Assembly (NCBI GenBank): GCA_910585265.1
Contig: CAJUCA010000008.1
Span: 1 to 64,000 of the forward strand
Direction: 5' to 3'
Length of the DNA: 64,000 nt
DNA from: an uncultured Oscillospiraceae bacterium
Lineage (GTDB): Bacteria > Bacillota > Clostridia > Oscillospirales > Oscillospiraceae
The translations under genes and the position numbers were made by a program. Position 1 is the stretch's first letter, and each line of letters starts with the position of its first letter. Below the pieces are notes generated by a model. It saw only the letters and a program-made list of their open reading frames with translations. It was not told the DNA's origin and did not search any database. Shown piece after piece: positions 1 to 8,194 of this stretch.

Positions 1-88
1 AATACACAAAGTATTCCTGCGTCAAATCGCCTTGCCCAGCGAAAAAATCTGTGCCTGTCTGGCATTCCGCCAGATTTTAAACAGACTC
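1..88. repeat. Right half of a dispersed 160-bp hairpin element (cut by window edge)
   Basis: The window opens on AATACACAAAGTATT, a 5-bp inverted repeat around ACAAA that is the apex of a larger hairpin element. From this apex to the inferred element end is 88 bases, the same length as in the copies ending at 3721 and 63341, and the right flank is the triplet TTA (89-91). Shared landmarks after the apex are CGCCTTG, GCGAAAAAAT and a terminal CAG-xxTC. The left half lies outside the window, so insertion-site duplication cannot be checked here. Confidence 0.75.
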
Positions 89-112
89 TTAGAAACAAGG
101 GAGGTGCGGAGG

Positions 113-823
113 ATGAACGGACACACCGGACTGCCGGAAGGCCCCTGGCTGGACGGCACGCGGCACAGCTTCGTCTTTTTAGGGGAGGCGGGCAGCGGCA
201 AGAGCGAGATCGCCATCAGCTTCGCCAGGGCCCTGGCCCAGGCGGACCCCCGCCCCGTCCACTTCTTCGACCTGGACATGACCAAGCCCCTGTTCCGCTC
301 CCGGGACTCGGGGGCGGAGCTGGAGCGGGCCGGAGTCACCGTCCACTACCAGGAGCAGTTTATGGACGCCCCCACCCTGGTGGGCGGCGTAATGCCCACC
401 CTCCGGGACGAGAACCGCCTGGCGGTGCTGGACGTGGGGGGCGATTACATCGGGGCCCGGTCCATCGGCGGCTTCGCCCCCCAGCTCAACCAGCCGTCCG
501 CCGCCGTGTTCTACGTGATCAACGCCTACCGCCCCTGGTCGGACACCATCGAGCACATCGATGGCACCCTGGGCAAGATTCTGGGCGTGTCCCACGTGAA
601 GCTCACCCAGCTGTTCCTGGCGGCCAACCCCAACAACGGCGCGTCCACCACCCTAAACGAGGTAGTGGAGGGCTTCCGCCGCACCAACGCCCTGGTGCGG
701 GAGTACCTGCCCCTGTCCTTCGCCTGCGTCCGGGAGGAGCTGGCGGATCAGGCGGCCCAGGTCCTGCCCGTCCCCGTGCTCCCGCTGAAGCTGGCCCTGG
801 CCTACCCCTGGCAGGACGTTTAG
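113..823 (+). CDS. P-loop ATPase-like protein preceding the 2-oxoacid oxidoreductase genes
   Basis: This 236-residue protein carries a clear Walker A loop, GEAGSGKS, at residues 24-31, followed by a DLD segment (about 54-56) and LDVGG (about 109-113) that could serve as Walker B or switch-like elements. I do not recognise a characterised family. ATG 113 was chosen because it follows a strong Shine-Dalgarno (GGAGGTGCGGAGG); the frame is open further upstream but runs into the repeat at 1-88. The gene lies 61 bases ahead of the ferredoxin gene and on the same strand, so co-transcription with the oxidoreductase is likely. A role as a nucleotide-dependent assembly or maturation factor for that complex is inference from position only. 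Confidence 0.8.
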   Translation: MNGHTGLPEGPWLDGTRHSFVFLGEAGSGKSEIAISFARALAQADPRPVHFFDLDMTKPLFRSRDSGAELERAGVTVHYQEQFMDAPTLVGGVMPTLRDENRLAVLDVGGDYIGARSIGGFAPQLNQPSAAVFYVINAYRPWSDTIEHIDGTLGKILGVSHVKLTQLFLAANPNNGASTTLNEVVEGFRRTNALVREYLPLSFACVREELADQAAQVLPVPVLPLKLALAYPWQDV

Positions 824-884
824 GAACCGAATGGGGCCATTTTGCCCCGTGGTTATATCATTTCAGGAGAAAGGAGGGCTTCCC

Positions 885-1088
885 ATGGCTATGATCAAAG
901 TGATCGCCGAACGCTGCAAGAGCTGCGGCTACTGCGTCAGATACTGTCCCAAGCAGGTGCTGGCGGTGGGCAAACGGGTCAATTCCAAGGGCTATGAGTA
1001 CGTGGAGCCGGTGAACCAGGATGCCTGCATCGCCTGCTGTATGTGCGCCCGGATCTGCCCCGACGGTGCCATCGAAGTCTACAAGTAA
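885..1088 (+). CDS. 4Fe-4S ferredoxin-type delta subunit of 2-oxoacid:ferredoxin oxidoreductase
   Basis: A 67-residue protein with two CxxCxxCxxxCP cluster motifs at residues 11-22 and 48-59, which should bind two [4Fe-4S] clusters. In VOR/KOR-type enzymes this small subunit passes electrons from the thiamine-pyrophosphate site to external ferredoxin. The ATG at 885 follows AAAGGAGGG; an upstream in-frame ATG at 831 is rejected because it has no ribosome-binding site and adds no conserved sequence. It lies 16 bases before vorB. Confidence 0.93.
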   Translation: MAMIKVIAERCKSCGYCVRYCPKQVLAVGKRVNSKGYEYVEPVNQDACIACCMCARICPDGAIEVYK

Positions 1089-1104
1089 AAGGAGAGGAAC
1101 CACT

Positions 1105-2184
1105 ATGGCAAGAGTATTGATGAAGGGCTGCGAGGCCATCGCCGAGGCGGCAGTCCGCGCCGGGTGCCGGTTCTTCGCCGGATACCCCATCACCCCCCAG
1201 AACGAGATCCCCGAATACTTCGCCCGCCGTATGCCCGAGGTGGGCGGCACCTTTGTCCAGGGCGAGTCCGAGGTGGCCTCCGTGAACATGGTGTACGGCG
1301 CGGCCTCCGCCGGAACCCGGAGCATGACCTCCTCCTCCTCCCCCGGCATCGCCCTCAAGAGCGAGGGCATCAGCTACTGCGCCGCCGCCCGGATTCCCAT
1401 GGTGTACGCCAACATCTCCCGGGGCGGCCCCGGCGTGGGAGCCATCCAGCCCGCCCAGCAGGACTATTTCCAGGCAACCCGCGCCAGCGGCAACGGCGGC
1501 TTTGAGATGCTGGTGCTGGCCCCCTCCACCGTGCAGGAGGCCGTGGATCTCACCTACGCCGCTTTTGACTACGCCGACCGGGACCGCAACCCGGTGCTGA
1601 TTTTGGCCGACGGCGTCATCGGCACCATGATGGAGCCGGTGGAGCTGCCCCCCATGAAGTCCGACGAGGAGATCGCCGCCATCCAGGCGGGCAAGGCCAA
1701 GTGGGCCTGCACCGGGCACAAGCTGGACTACGCCAACCGGGCCTGGATCCAGCCGGGCCAGTGGGACACCGCCAAAATGCAGGCGGAGAACGAGAAAGCC
1801 GCCGCCCTGTACGCCTCCTGGGAGAAGGACGTGCAGGTGGAGGAGTACCTGGTGGAGGACGCGGAGGTGGTCATCGCCGCCTACGGCGTGTCCGCCCGGA
1901 TCGGCAAGTCCGTGGTGGAGCTGTGCCGGGCTGCGGGGAAGAAGGTGGGCCTCATCCGGCCCATCACCGTCCACCCCTTCCCCTATGCCGCCTTCGACCA
2001 CATCAACTACGGCGTCTGCAAGGCGGTGCTGGACGTGGAGATGTCCATCCCCGCCCAGCTGGTCCAGGACGTGGCCATGGGCGTAAAGGGCCGCTGTCCC
2101 GTGGAGACCTGCCTCTGCTCCGGCGGCAACATCATGAGCCGGGAGGCCGTCCTCAGAGCCGTGGACGCCATTCTGGACAAGTAA
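1105..2184 (+). CDS. vorB: 2-oxoacid (3-methyl-2-oxobutanoate-type) ferredoxin oxidoreductase alpha subunit, VorB-like
   Basis: The 359-residue product begins MARVLMKGCEAIAEAA and continues with GYPITPQNEIPEYF, the typical opening of VorB-family alpha subunits that supply the pyrimidine-binding domain of a thiamine-diphosphate enzyme. The complex decarboxylates a 2-oxoacid to acyl-CoA while reducing ferredoxin, in the cytoplasm. The start at 1105 follows AAGGAGAGG; a longer frame overlapping the ferredoxin gene is rejected. Substrate choice (branched-chain versus 2-oxoglutarate) cannot be read reliably from sequence; the adjacent ptb-buk pair favours branched-chain or short-chain acyl-CoA products. 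Confidence 0.92.
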   Translation: MARVLMKGCEAIAEAAVRAGCRFFAGYPITPQNEIPEYFARRMPEVGGTFVQGESEVASVNMVYGAASAGTRSMTSSSSPGIALKSEGISYCAAARIPMVYANISRGGPGVGAIQPAQQDYFQATRASGNGGFEMLVLAPSTVQEAVDLTYAAFDYADRDRNPVLILADGVIGTMMEPVELPPMKSDEEIAAIQAGKAKWACTGHKLDYANRAWIQPGQWDTAKMQAENEKAAALYASWEKDVQVEEYLVEDAEVVIAAYGVSARIGKSVVELCRAAGKKVGLIRPITVHPFPYAAFDHINYGVCKAVLDVEMSIPAQLVQDVAMGVKGRCPVETCLCSGGNIMSREAVLRAVDAILDK

Positions 2185-2197
2185 GGGGGAGACGGAT

Positions 2198-2935
2198 ATG
2201 GAAAAGATTTATTCCCGCACCACCACCATCCAGGAGGACAAGGTGTCCGGGTTCTGCCCCGGCTGTATGCACTCCACCGTGGTGAAGCTCATCGGCGAGG
2301 TTCTGGACGAGCTGAAGCTGGTGGACAAGGCCGTGATGGTCACCGGAATCGGCTGCTGCGGCCTCCACATGGATTACATCGCCTACGACACCATCACCGC
2401 CCCCCACGGGCGGGCCACCGCCGTGGCCACCGGCATGAAGCGCACCAGCCCGGACAGCCTGATCTTCACCTACCAGGGGGACGGCGATTTCGCCTCCATC
2501 GGCCTGGGCGAGTCCCTCTCCGCCGCCAACCGGGGGGAGAACATCACCGTGATCTTTATCAACAACGGCATCTACGGCATGACCGGAGGCCAGATGGCCC
2601 CCACCACCCTGCTGGGGATGAAGGCGTCCACCGCCCCCAAGGGCCGGATCGCCGAGGAGCACGGCTACCCCATGCATATGTGCGAGATTTTGAACCAGCT
2701 CACCGCGCCCTGCTACCTGGAGCGCACCAGCTGCAACACCCCGCAGAACGTGATCAAAACCAAGAACGCCATCAAGAAGGCCTTCCGGAACCAGATCGAG
2801 GGGAAGGGCTTCTCCATGGTGGAGATCGTCACCAGCTGCCCCACCAACTGGGGGCTGGACCCGCTGGACGCCCTGGACTTCATCGAGCAGAAGATGCTGC
2901 CCGAGTTCCCGCTGGGCGTGATCCGAGACAGATAA
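2198..2935 (+). CDS. 2-oxoacid:ferredoxin oxidoreductase beta subunit (TPP-binding)
   Basis: A 245-residue thiamine-pyrophosphate subunit. GFCPGC (18-23) is a typical N-terminal motif, and the TPP/Mg-binding signature is GDGDFAS (94-100) followed by NNGIYGMTGGQ (122-132). It is the catalytic partner of the upstream alpha subunit. The gene sits 13 bases after vorB with an AAGGGGGAG ribosome-binding site, so the four subunit genes read as one operon. It could be called VorA- or KorB-type; the names differ between annotations and I leave the symbol blank. Confidence 0.93.
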   Translation: MEKIYSRTTTIQEDKVSGFCPGCMHSTVVKLIGEVLDELKLVDKAVMVTGIGCCGLHMDYIAYDTITAPHGRATAVATGMKRTSPDSLIFTYQGDGDFASIGLGESLSAANRGENITVIFINNGIYGMTGGQMAPTTLLGMKASTAPKGRIAEEHGYPMHMCEILNQLTAPCYLERTSCNTPQNVIKTKNAIKKAFRNQIEGKGFSMVEIVTSCPTNWGLDPLDALDFIEQKMLPEFPLGVIRDR

Positions 2936-2949
2936 GGGGGTACACGACT

Positions 2950-3498
2950 ATGGAAACCAATCTGTGCGCAGCCGGATTCGGCGGCCAGGGCGTCATGACC
3001 CTGGGCAAATTCCTGGCGTCCGCCGCCTGCGACGCCACCGACAAGAACGTCACCTTTTTCCCCTCCTACGGCGCGGAGCAGCGGGGCGGCACCGCCAACT
3101 GCTTCGTGGTCATCTCCGACGGGATGATCGGCGCGCCCCTGGGGGACGTGATGGACGATCTGATCGTTATGAACGGCCCCTCCCTGGCTAAATTTTTGAA
3201 AACGTTGAAGCCCGGCGGCACCCTGTTCCTCAACAGCTCCATCGTGGACGAGAAGGACGTGAACCGGGACGACGTGAAGGTGGTGAAGGCCCCCGTCACC
3301 GAGCTGGCCCTGGAGATGGGCAACGCCAAGGTGCTCAACGTGATCATGCTGGGGGTGTACGTGGGCTATACCGAGGTGGTGCCCCCTGAGGTGGTGTGGG
3401 ACACCATCGAGCACAAGCTGGGGAAGAAGCCCAAGCTGCTGCCGCTGAACAAGACCGCCTTTGAGAAGGGCCTGGAGCTGGGCCGGGCGCAGAGGTAA
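2950..3498 (+). CDS. 2-oxoacid:ferredoxin oxidoreductase gamma subunit
   Basis: A 182-residue protein with the gamma-subunit opening CAAGFGGQGVMTLGK (6-20) and the SYGAEQRGG motif (about 40-48), typical of the domain closing the CoA-side of the active site. ATG 2950 follows AAGGGGG. It is the last gene of the oxidoreductase operon. No T-rich terminator follows on the plus strand; the next 220 bases contain a hairpin reading as a terminator on the opposite strand and a repeat element. Confidence 0.93.
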   Translation: METNLCAAGFGGQGVMTLGKFLASAACDATDKNVTFFPSYGAEQRGGTANCFVVISDGMIGAPLGDVMDDLIVMNGPSLAKFLKTLKPGGTLFLNSSIVDEKDVNRDDVKVVKAPVTELALEMGNAKVLNVIMLGVYVGYTEVVPPEVVWDTIEHKLGKKPKLLPLNKTAFEKGLELGRAQR

Positions 3499-3517
3499 CC
3501 GTCCCGGCGCGAAAAAA

Positions 3518-3546
3518 GGGGCCGGCTCACCCCATGAGCCGGCCCC
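3518..3546 (-). terminator. Hairpin with T-tract on the minus strand
   Basis: A perfect 11-bp stem (GGGGCCGGCTC with its complement) around a 7-base loop; on the minus strand it is followed by six T residues. It would end transcripts coming from the GntR-family gene through the repeat element. On the plus strand the hairpin closes the oxidoreductase operon but lacks a T-run. Confidence 0.7.
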
Positions 3547-3561
3547 GCGCCGCTGGTCTTA

Positions 3562-3721
3562 GAACCTGCATTCACAACCTCAAACGCCGTCTGGCCGGGT
3601 CTTTTTCCGCCATACTGCGCTGCATTTTCTTGCAATACACAAAGTATTCCCGCGAAAACGCGCCTTGTCTGGCGAAAAAATCCCTCGTTCATCCGGCATA
3701 TTCGGCTGTAAATACAGGTTC
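3562..3721. repeat. Full 160-bp dispersed hairpin element, flanked by TTA
   Basis: The element runs from GAACCTGCATT to AATACAGGTTC, terminal inverted repeats that pair with one mismatch, and folds into a long imperfect hairpin whose apex is AATACACAAAGTATT at 3634-3648 (72 bases from the left end, 88 to the right end). It is flanked by TTA on both sides (3559-3561 and 3722-3724). The right TTA is the complement of the TAA stop codon of the GntR-family gene. Related copies lie at 63182-63341, 11298-11379 and 1-88. Confidence 0.85.
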
Positions 3722-4369
3722 TTATTCATGATCCTTCAGCCACTTCAGAATGGCGGGGGTGGACTGCTCCATGTAGGACTGGAGGGCGGCGCACACTGCC
3801 CTCGCGTCCTCGTCCTCCACTCCGTCCCGGAGCGCGGTCAGCTCCGCGGCGTGGCCGCTCCAGCCGGGGCACTCGGCGTAGATGTGCCTCAGCAGGAGCA
3901 TCTGCCCCTGGATGGCTACCATGCTCCGGTCCAGGCGGCGGTTGCCGCAGTGGTGGTAGAACACCCCGATGAGGTTGTGCACCGCCTTGACCCCCTCCCG
4001 GGGGGAGCGGGCGGATTTGTAGCGGTCCAGCTGCTCCTCCACGGCGTCCAGCATCTCGTCCAGGTTGCCGTTTTTCATGGACAGCTGCACCGCCGCCTGC
4101 TGGAGGGTGAGGGCCAGCTCGTGGATCTCCCGGACGTCGTGCTCGTCCAGGGTCAGCACCCGGGCACCCACGTTGTTCTCGTAGATCACCAGCTCCTCCT
4201 GCTGGAGCCGGTTCACCGCCTCCCGGATGGGGGTGCAGCTCACCCCCAGCTCCGACTGGAGCTCGTTTACGTTGAGCCGGGTGCCCATGGGGATTTTCAG
4301 GGTGATGATGTCCTCCCGCAGCCGGGAGTAGATCTGATCCACCAGGGAAGCCTTTTTGATTCGTGCCAT
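3722..4369 (-). CDS. GntR-family regulator with FCD ligand-binding domain
   Basis: The 215-residue protein has an N-terminal winged helix (residues about 5-72: DQIYSRLREDIITLKIPMG, then SELGVSCTPIREAVNRLQ, the GntR recognition helix) and a helical C-terminal domain with the spaced Asp/His residues of FCD proteins, which sense organic acids or amino-acid-derived ligands. It is divergent from ptb, with 127 bases between starts containing a 13-bp palindrome (4413-4425), so it probably controls ptb-buk and possibly the oxidoreductase operon. Its stop codon coincides with the edge of the hairpin element at 3562-3721. Confidence 0.92.
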   Translation of the reverse strand: MARIKKASLVDQIYSRLREDIITLKIPMGTRLNVNELQSELGVSCTPIREAVNRLQQEELVIYENNVGARVLTLDEHDVREIHELALTLQQAAVQLSMKNGNLDEMLDAVEEQLDRYKSARSPREGVKAVHNLIGVFYHHCGNRRLDRSMVAIQGQMLLLRHIYAECPGWSGHAAELTALRDGVEDEDARAVCAALQSYMEQSTPAILKWLKDHE

Positions 4370-4412
4370 TGTCCAACGCTCCTATCCGCTTGTCACATTT
4401 TATATCTTGCAA

Positions 4413-4425
4413 GGTATATTATACC
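4413..4425. promoter_or_regulatory. Candidate GntR-type operator between regulator and ptb
   Basis: GGTATATTATACC is a perfect 13-bp palindrome centred in the divergent regulator/ptb intergenic region. FCD-class GntR proteins bind short palindromes of this kind. A TTGTCA at 4390-4395 and TATATT at 4415-4420 could be a plus-strand promoter, though the 19-bp spacer is long; the palindrome would cover its -10. Confidence 0.55.
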
Positions 4426-4496
4426 GGGTCCCCAAAAAATTGCAAGGGGGAATTTCCCGCCGCCCCCCTATTACAACACAGAAAGGAAGCTCCGCC

Positions 4497-5402
4497 ATGG
4501 TTTTCAAGACATTTGACCAGCTCATCGAGCACCAGAAGGGCCACCCCTCCATGTCCCGCATGGCCGTCGCCGCCGCCGGGGATGAGCACACCATCGAGGC
4601 CGCCCTCCACGCCCGGAAGGAGGGCATCGCCCACCCCATCCTGGTGGGGGACAAAAAGCTGATTGACGAGGCCCTGTCCCGCCTGGGGGAGACCGCCGCC
4701 CCCGAGGATATCTACGATGTGCCCGACCTGGCGGAGTCCGCCCGGTACGCCGTGGGCCTGGTCCGGGAGGGCAAGGCCGACTTCCTCATGAAGGGTAAGC
4801 TGGACACCTCCGTGCTGCTCAAGGCGGTGGTGGACAAGGAGCACGGCCTGGGCAAGGGCGGCGTCATGAGCCACTTCACCGCCTTTGAGGTGCCCTCCTA
4901 CCACAAGCTGCTGGTGCCCGTGGACGGCGGCATGGTGACCTACCCCACCCTGGAGCAGAAAAAGAGCATCATCGAGAACACCGTGGGGGCCCTGCGGGCC
5001 ATGGGCTACGAGTGCCCCAAGGTGGGGGTGGTGGCCTGCGTGGAGAAGCTCAACCCCAAGATGCCCGAGACGGTGGAGGGGGACGCCCTGAAGCAGATGA
5101 ACCAGCGGGGGGAGATCACCGGCTGTATCATCGAAGGCCCCATCTCCTACGACTGCGCCGTGAGCAAGGAGATTGCCGACTTCAAGGGTTTTGAAAGCCC
5201 CTGCGCCGGGGACTGCGACGTGCTGGTGGCCCCCAATATCCACGCCGGGAACCTGATGGGCAAGATGCTCACCGTCACCTGCGGGGCCAAGATGGCTGGA
5301 TTTATCGTGGGCGCGAAGTGCCCCATCGTCATGACCAGCCGGGGCTCCTCCCCCCTGGAAAAGTACCTGTCCATCGTGATTTCCGCCGCCGCGGCCCGCT
5401 GA
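4497..5402 (+). CDS. ptb: Phosphate butyryltransferase (phosphotransacylase)
   Basis: A 301-residue cytoplasmic enzyme of the phosphate acetyl/butyryltransferase family: it exchanges CoA of butyryl- or branched-chain acyl-CoA for phosphate. Family features visible are KADFLMKGKLDTSVLLKAV (about 98-116) and the C-terminal GAKCPIVMTSRGSSPLEKY (about 271-289). The length matches Ptb of clostridia. ATG 4497 follows GAAAGGAAG. It ends 9 bases before buk, the classic ptb-buk arrangement. Confidence 0.95.
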   Translation: MVFKTFDQLIEHQKGHPSMSRMAVAAAGDEHTIEAALHARKEGIAHPILVGDKKLIDEALSRLGETAAPEDIYDVPDLAESARYAVGLVREGKADFLMKGKLDTSVLLKAVVDKEHGLGKGGVMSHFTAFEVPSYHKLLVPVDGGMVTYPTLEQKKSIIENTVGALRAMGYECPKVGVVACVEKLNPKMPETVEGDALKQMNQRGEITGCIIEGPISYDCAVSKEIADFKGFESPCAGDCDVLVAPNIHAGNLMGKMLTVTCGAKMAGFIVGAKCPIVMTSRGSSPLEKYLSIVISAAAAR

Positions 5403-5411
5403 CAGGAGGTT

Positions 5412-6497
5412 ATGATGGAAAAACTGCTGATTCTGAACCCCGGCTCTACCTCCACCAAGATCGCCGTTTTTGAGGACGAAACCCCGCTGTTCACCGAGTC
5501 CATCGTCCACTCCCCGGAGGAGCTGGCACCCTTTGAGCACGTGGCCGACCAGTACGGATTCCGCAAGGAGCTGGTGGTTCGGACCCTGGAGTGCCACGGC
5601 GTGGCCTTGGACAGCCTGTCCGGTATCGTGTCCCGGGGCGGGCTGCTCACCCCCATTAAGGCGGGGGCCTATGAGGTCAACGACGACATGGTGTGGCAGC
5701 TCAAAAACAGGCCCCAGAACGAGCACGCCTCCAACGTGGGGGCCATGATCGCCCGGGCCATCGGCGTGGAGTACGGCATTCCCGCCTTCATCTACGATGG
5801 GATCACTGTAGACGAGCTGCTGCCCATCAACAAGATCACCGGCATCACCGCCTTCCGCCGGAAGGGCATGGGCCACAACCTGAATACCCGGGCCGCCGCC
5901 CTGCGGTACGCCCGGGAGCAGGGCAAGGCTTACCAGGACGTTACCGTTATCGTGGCCCACCTGGGGGGCGGGATCTCCGTCAACCTCCACCACAACGGGC
6001 GGATCGAGGACTTCATCAACGACGAGGAGGGACCGTTCTCCCCGGAGCGTTCCGGCGGCCTGCCCATGTTCGACGTGATCAAGATGTGCTATGACGGGGA
6101 GCACAATTACAGCTCCATGATGAAGCTGGTGAAGCGGCAGGGCGGGCTGATGTCCCACCTGGGCACCACCGACAGCCGGGAGGTGGAAAAGCTGATCCAG
6201 GGCGGCGATGAGCACGCCAAGCTCATCTATGACGCCATGGCGTTGAACGTGGCCAAAAACATCGCCAAGTGCGCCCCCAACGTCTGCGGTAAGGTGGACG
6301 CCATCCTGCTCACCGGGGGCATCGCCTTCTCCGAGTACTTCACCGGGTACATCAGGGAGCGGGTGGAGTTTATCGCCCCGGTGGTGGTGTACCCCGGGGA
6401 GGACGAAATGCTCTCCCTGGCCCTGGGCGGCCTGCGGGTGCTGCGGGGCGAGGAGAAAGCCAAAACCTATACCAAAGTGGAAAATCCAGGCTACTGA
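5412..6497 (+). CDS. buk: Butyrate kinase
   Basis: A 361-residue acetokinase-family enzyme converting butyryl-phosphate (or branched acyl-phosphate) and ADP to the free acid and ATP. LNPGSTSTK (about 7-15) is the phosphate-binding motif near the N-terminus and VIVAHLGGGISV (about 178-189) the second; LLTGGIAFSE lies near 298-307. Two adjacent ATGs (5412 and 5415) are possible; 5415 has the more usual distance from AGGAGG. Together with ptb and the upstream ferredoxin oxidoreductase it gives substrate-level phosphorylation from 2-oxoacids. Confidence 0.95.
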   Translation: MMEKLLILNPGSTSTKIAVFEDETPLFTESIVHSPEELAPFEHVADQYGFRKELVVRTLECHGVALDSLSGIVSRGGLLTPIKAGAYEVNDDMVWQLKNRPQNEHASNVGAMIARAIGVEYGIPAFIYDGITVDELLPINKITGITAFRRKGMGHNLNTRAAALRYAREQGKAYQDVTVIVAHLGGGISVNLHHNGRIEDFINDEEGPFSPERSGGLPMFDVIKMCYDGEHNYSSMMKLVKRQGGLMSHLGTTDSREVEKLIQGGDEHAKLIYDAMALNVAKNIAKCAPNVCGKVDAILLTGGIAFSEYFTGYIRERVEFIAPVVVYPGEDEMLSLALGGLRVLRGEEKAKTYTKVENPGY

Positions 6498-6510
6498 TTA
6501 CCGAACGTTT

Positions 6511-6542
6511 CGCGCCCCTCCCGACGGGAGGGGCGCGTTTTT
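6511..6542 (+). terminator. Intrinsic terminator after buk
   Basis: A GC-rich stem (CGCGCCCCTCCC with its complement, loop of about 3 bases) is followed by a run of five T residues, directly after the buk stop codon. Confidence 0.9.
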
Positions 6543-6608
6543 GCGTTTGGGACGCTTTTCGGTGTAAATTCATAGGCTGGGACAGCAAATCGTGAGGAGG
6601 TCCTCTCC

Positions 6609-8063
6609 ATGAAGCTGTCCCAGCTTTTGTCCGCCGTGGGCGCGGACTGTCCCCAGGACGCGGACATTTCCGCCGTCACCTGCGACGCCCGGGAGGCGGG
6701 CCCCGGCGCGCTGTTTGCCGCCCTGCCCGGAGCCCGGGCCGACGGCCGCGACTTTATCCCCCAGGCCCTGGAGCGGGGCGCGGCCGCCGTCCTCTGCGCT
6801 CCGCCCCTGCCGGAGGGCGTCAACGGCGCGGCGGTGGCCTACCCGCGGGCCGCGTTTGCCCGGATCTGCGCCGAATTTTACCGCCATCCTGCCCGTCAGC
6901 TCACCCTGATCGCCGTCACCGGAACCAAGGGCAAAACCACCACTACCCATATGCTCCGGGAAATTTTCTCCGCCGCCGGGTACAAAACCGGGATGATCGG
7001 TACCCTGGGGGCCTACATCGGGCGTGCGCTGGTGGAGGACAGCCCCAACACCACCCCGGAGCCAGCTGCCCTCCACCGCGCCCTGCGGAGCATGGCCGAC
7101 GCCGGGTGCTCCCATGTGGTGATGGAGGTGTCCTCCCAGGCCATGAAGCTGAAGCGGGTGGAGGGCATCACCTTCGACGCCGCCCTGTTCCTCAACCTCT
7201 CCCCCGACCACATCGGCGGGGCCGAGCACGCCGATTTTTCCGAGTACCGGGACTGCAAGGCCGCCCTGTTCCGCCAGTGCCGCCTGGCTGTGGGCAACGC
7301 CGACGACCCCGCCTGGCCCGCCATGGCCTCCCAGGTCCCCCCCTTCGCCCCCGTCCACACCTTCGGTTTCGGGTGGGGCGCGGACACCCGGGCCGTGGAC
7401 GCGGGACCGGACCCCGGCCGGGATTTCGCCGTCCGGCTCTCCGTGGAGGGCGCGGCCCCCTACCACGTCCCTATGCCGGGGCGGTTCAACGCCTGGAATG
7501 CCCTGGCCGCCGTCTCCCTGGCCCGGACGCTGGGGCTGGACGACGGCGCGATCCGGGCCGGACTGGCCCATACCTCCGTGCCGGGGCGTGCTCAGCGGTT
7601 CCCCGCCCCCGCGCCCTATGCCGTTATCATTGACTACGCCCACAACGGCGAAAGCCTTGCCGCCCTGCTGGGCGCGGTGCGGGAGTGCCGCCCCCGGCGG
7701 ATTCTCGCCGTGCTCGGGGCCGGAGGGAACCGCCCCAAGCTCCGCCGCGCCGACATGGGCCGCGCCGCCGCCCTGGGCGCGGATTACGCCATTCTCACCG
7801 AGGATAACCCCCGGTGGGAGCGGACGGAGGACATCTGCGGGGACATCGCCGCCGCCGTGGGCGGGGCCATCCCCACGGAGATCATCCCGGACAGGGGGCG
7901 GGCCATCCGCCGGGCGTTGGAGCTGGCGGGGCCGGGGGATGCGGTGGTGCTGGCGGGGAAGGGCCACGAGAGGTACATTGAGGCCCGGGGGACGCGGCGG
8001 GCCTTTTCCGAGTGGGCCGTGCTGGAGGAGTATTTCCGGGGAACGGCAAAGCCCGCCGGGTGA
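6609..8063 (+). CDS. murE: UDP-N-acetylmuramoyl-tripeptide synthetase, diaminopimelate-type
   Basis: A 484-residue Mur ligase that adds the third stem-peptide residue to UDP-MurNAc-L-Ala-D-Glu in the cytoplasm. The ATP loop is GTKGKTTT (105-112), the carbamylated-lysine region is SEYRDCKAALF (211-221), and DNPR at 399-402 is the motif that in known MurE enzymes selects meso-diaminopimelate over lysine. The three Mur domains are complete. The gene stands alone rather than in a division/cell-wall cluster, so it could be the only murE or a paralogue. ATG 6609 follows GTGAGGAGG. Confidence 0.92.
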   Translation: MKLSQLLSAVGADCPQDADISAVTCDAREAGPGALFAALPGARADGRDFIPQALERGAAAVLCAPPLPEGVNGAAVAYPRAAFARICAEFYRHPARQLTLIAVTGTKGKTTTTHMLREIFSAAGYKTGMIGTLGAYIGRALVEDSPNTTPEPAALHRALRSMADAGCSHVVMEVSSQAMKLKRVEGITFDAALFLNLSPDHIGGAEHADFSEYRDCKAALFRQCRLAVGNADDPAWPAMASQVPPFAPVHTFGFGWGADTRAVDAGPDPGRDFAVRLSVEGAAPYHVPMPGRFNAWNALAAVSLARTLGLDDGAIRAGLAHTSVPGRAQRFPAPAPYAVIIDYAHNGESLAALLGAVRECRPRRILAVLGAGGNRPKLRRADMGRAAALGADYAILTEDNPRWERTEDICGDIAAAVGGAIPTEIIPDRGRAIRRALELAGPGDAVVLAGKGHERYIEARGTRRAFSEWAVLEEYFRGTAKPAG

Positions 8064-8076
8064 ACCCCCGTCGGAC

Positions 8077-8105
8077 TTGCTTTTTGTCGAATCCAGTGAT
8101 ATACT
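8077..8105 (+). promoter_or_regulatory. Promoter of the small-ORF (toxin-like) mRNA
   Basis: TTGCTT (8077-8082), a 17-bp spacer and TATACT (8100-8105). Transcription would begin near 8112. A short stem-loop (GCCCTG/CAGGGC, about 8114-8128) would lie at the 5' end of the RNA. Confidence 0.75.
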
Positions 8106-8194
8106 GAAGTTGGCCCTGTTTTCAGGGCTGGGCACCGTGCGTCAGTGTTAGAAAAAAGGCGGTTCGTCACATGACCCCGAAAGGGGGTGACACT

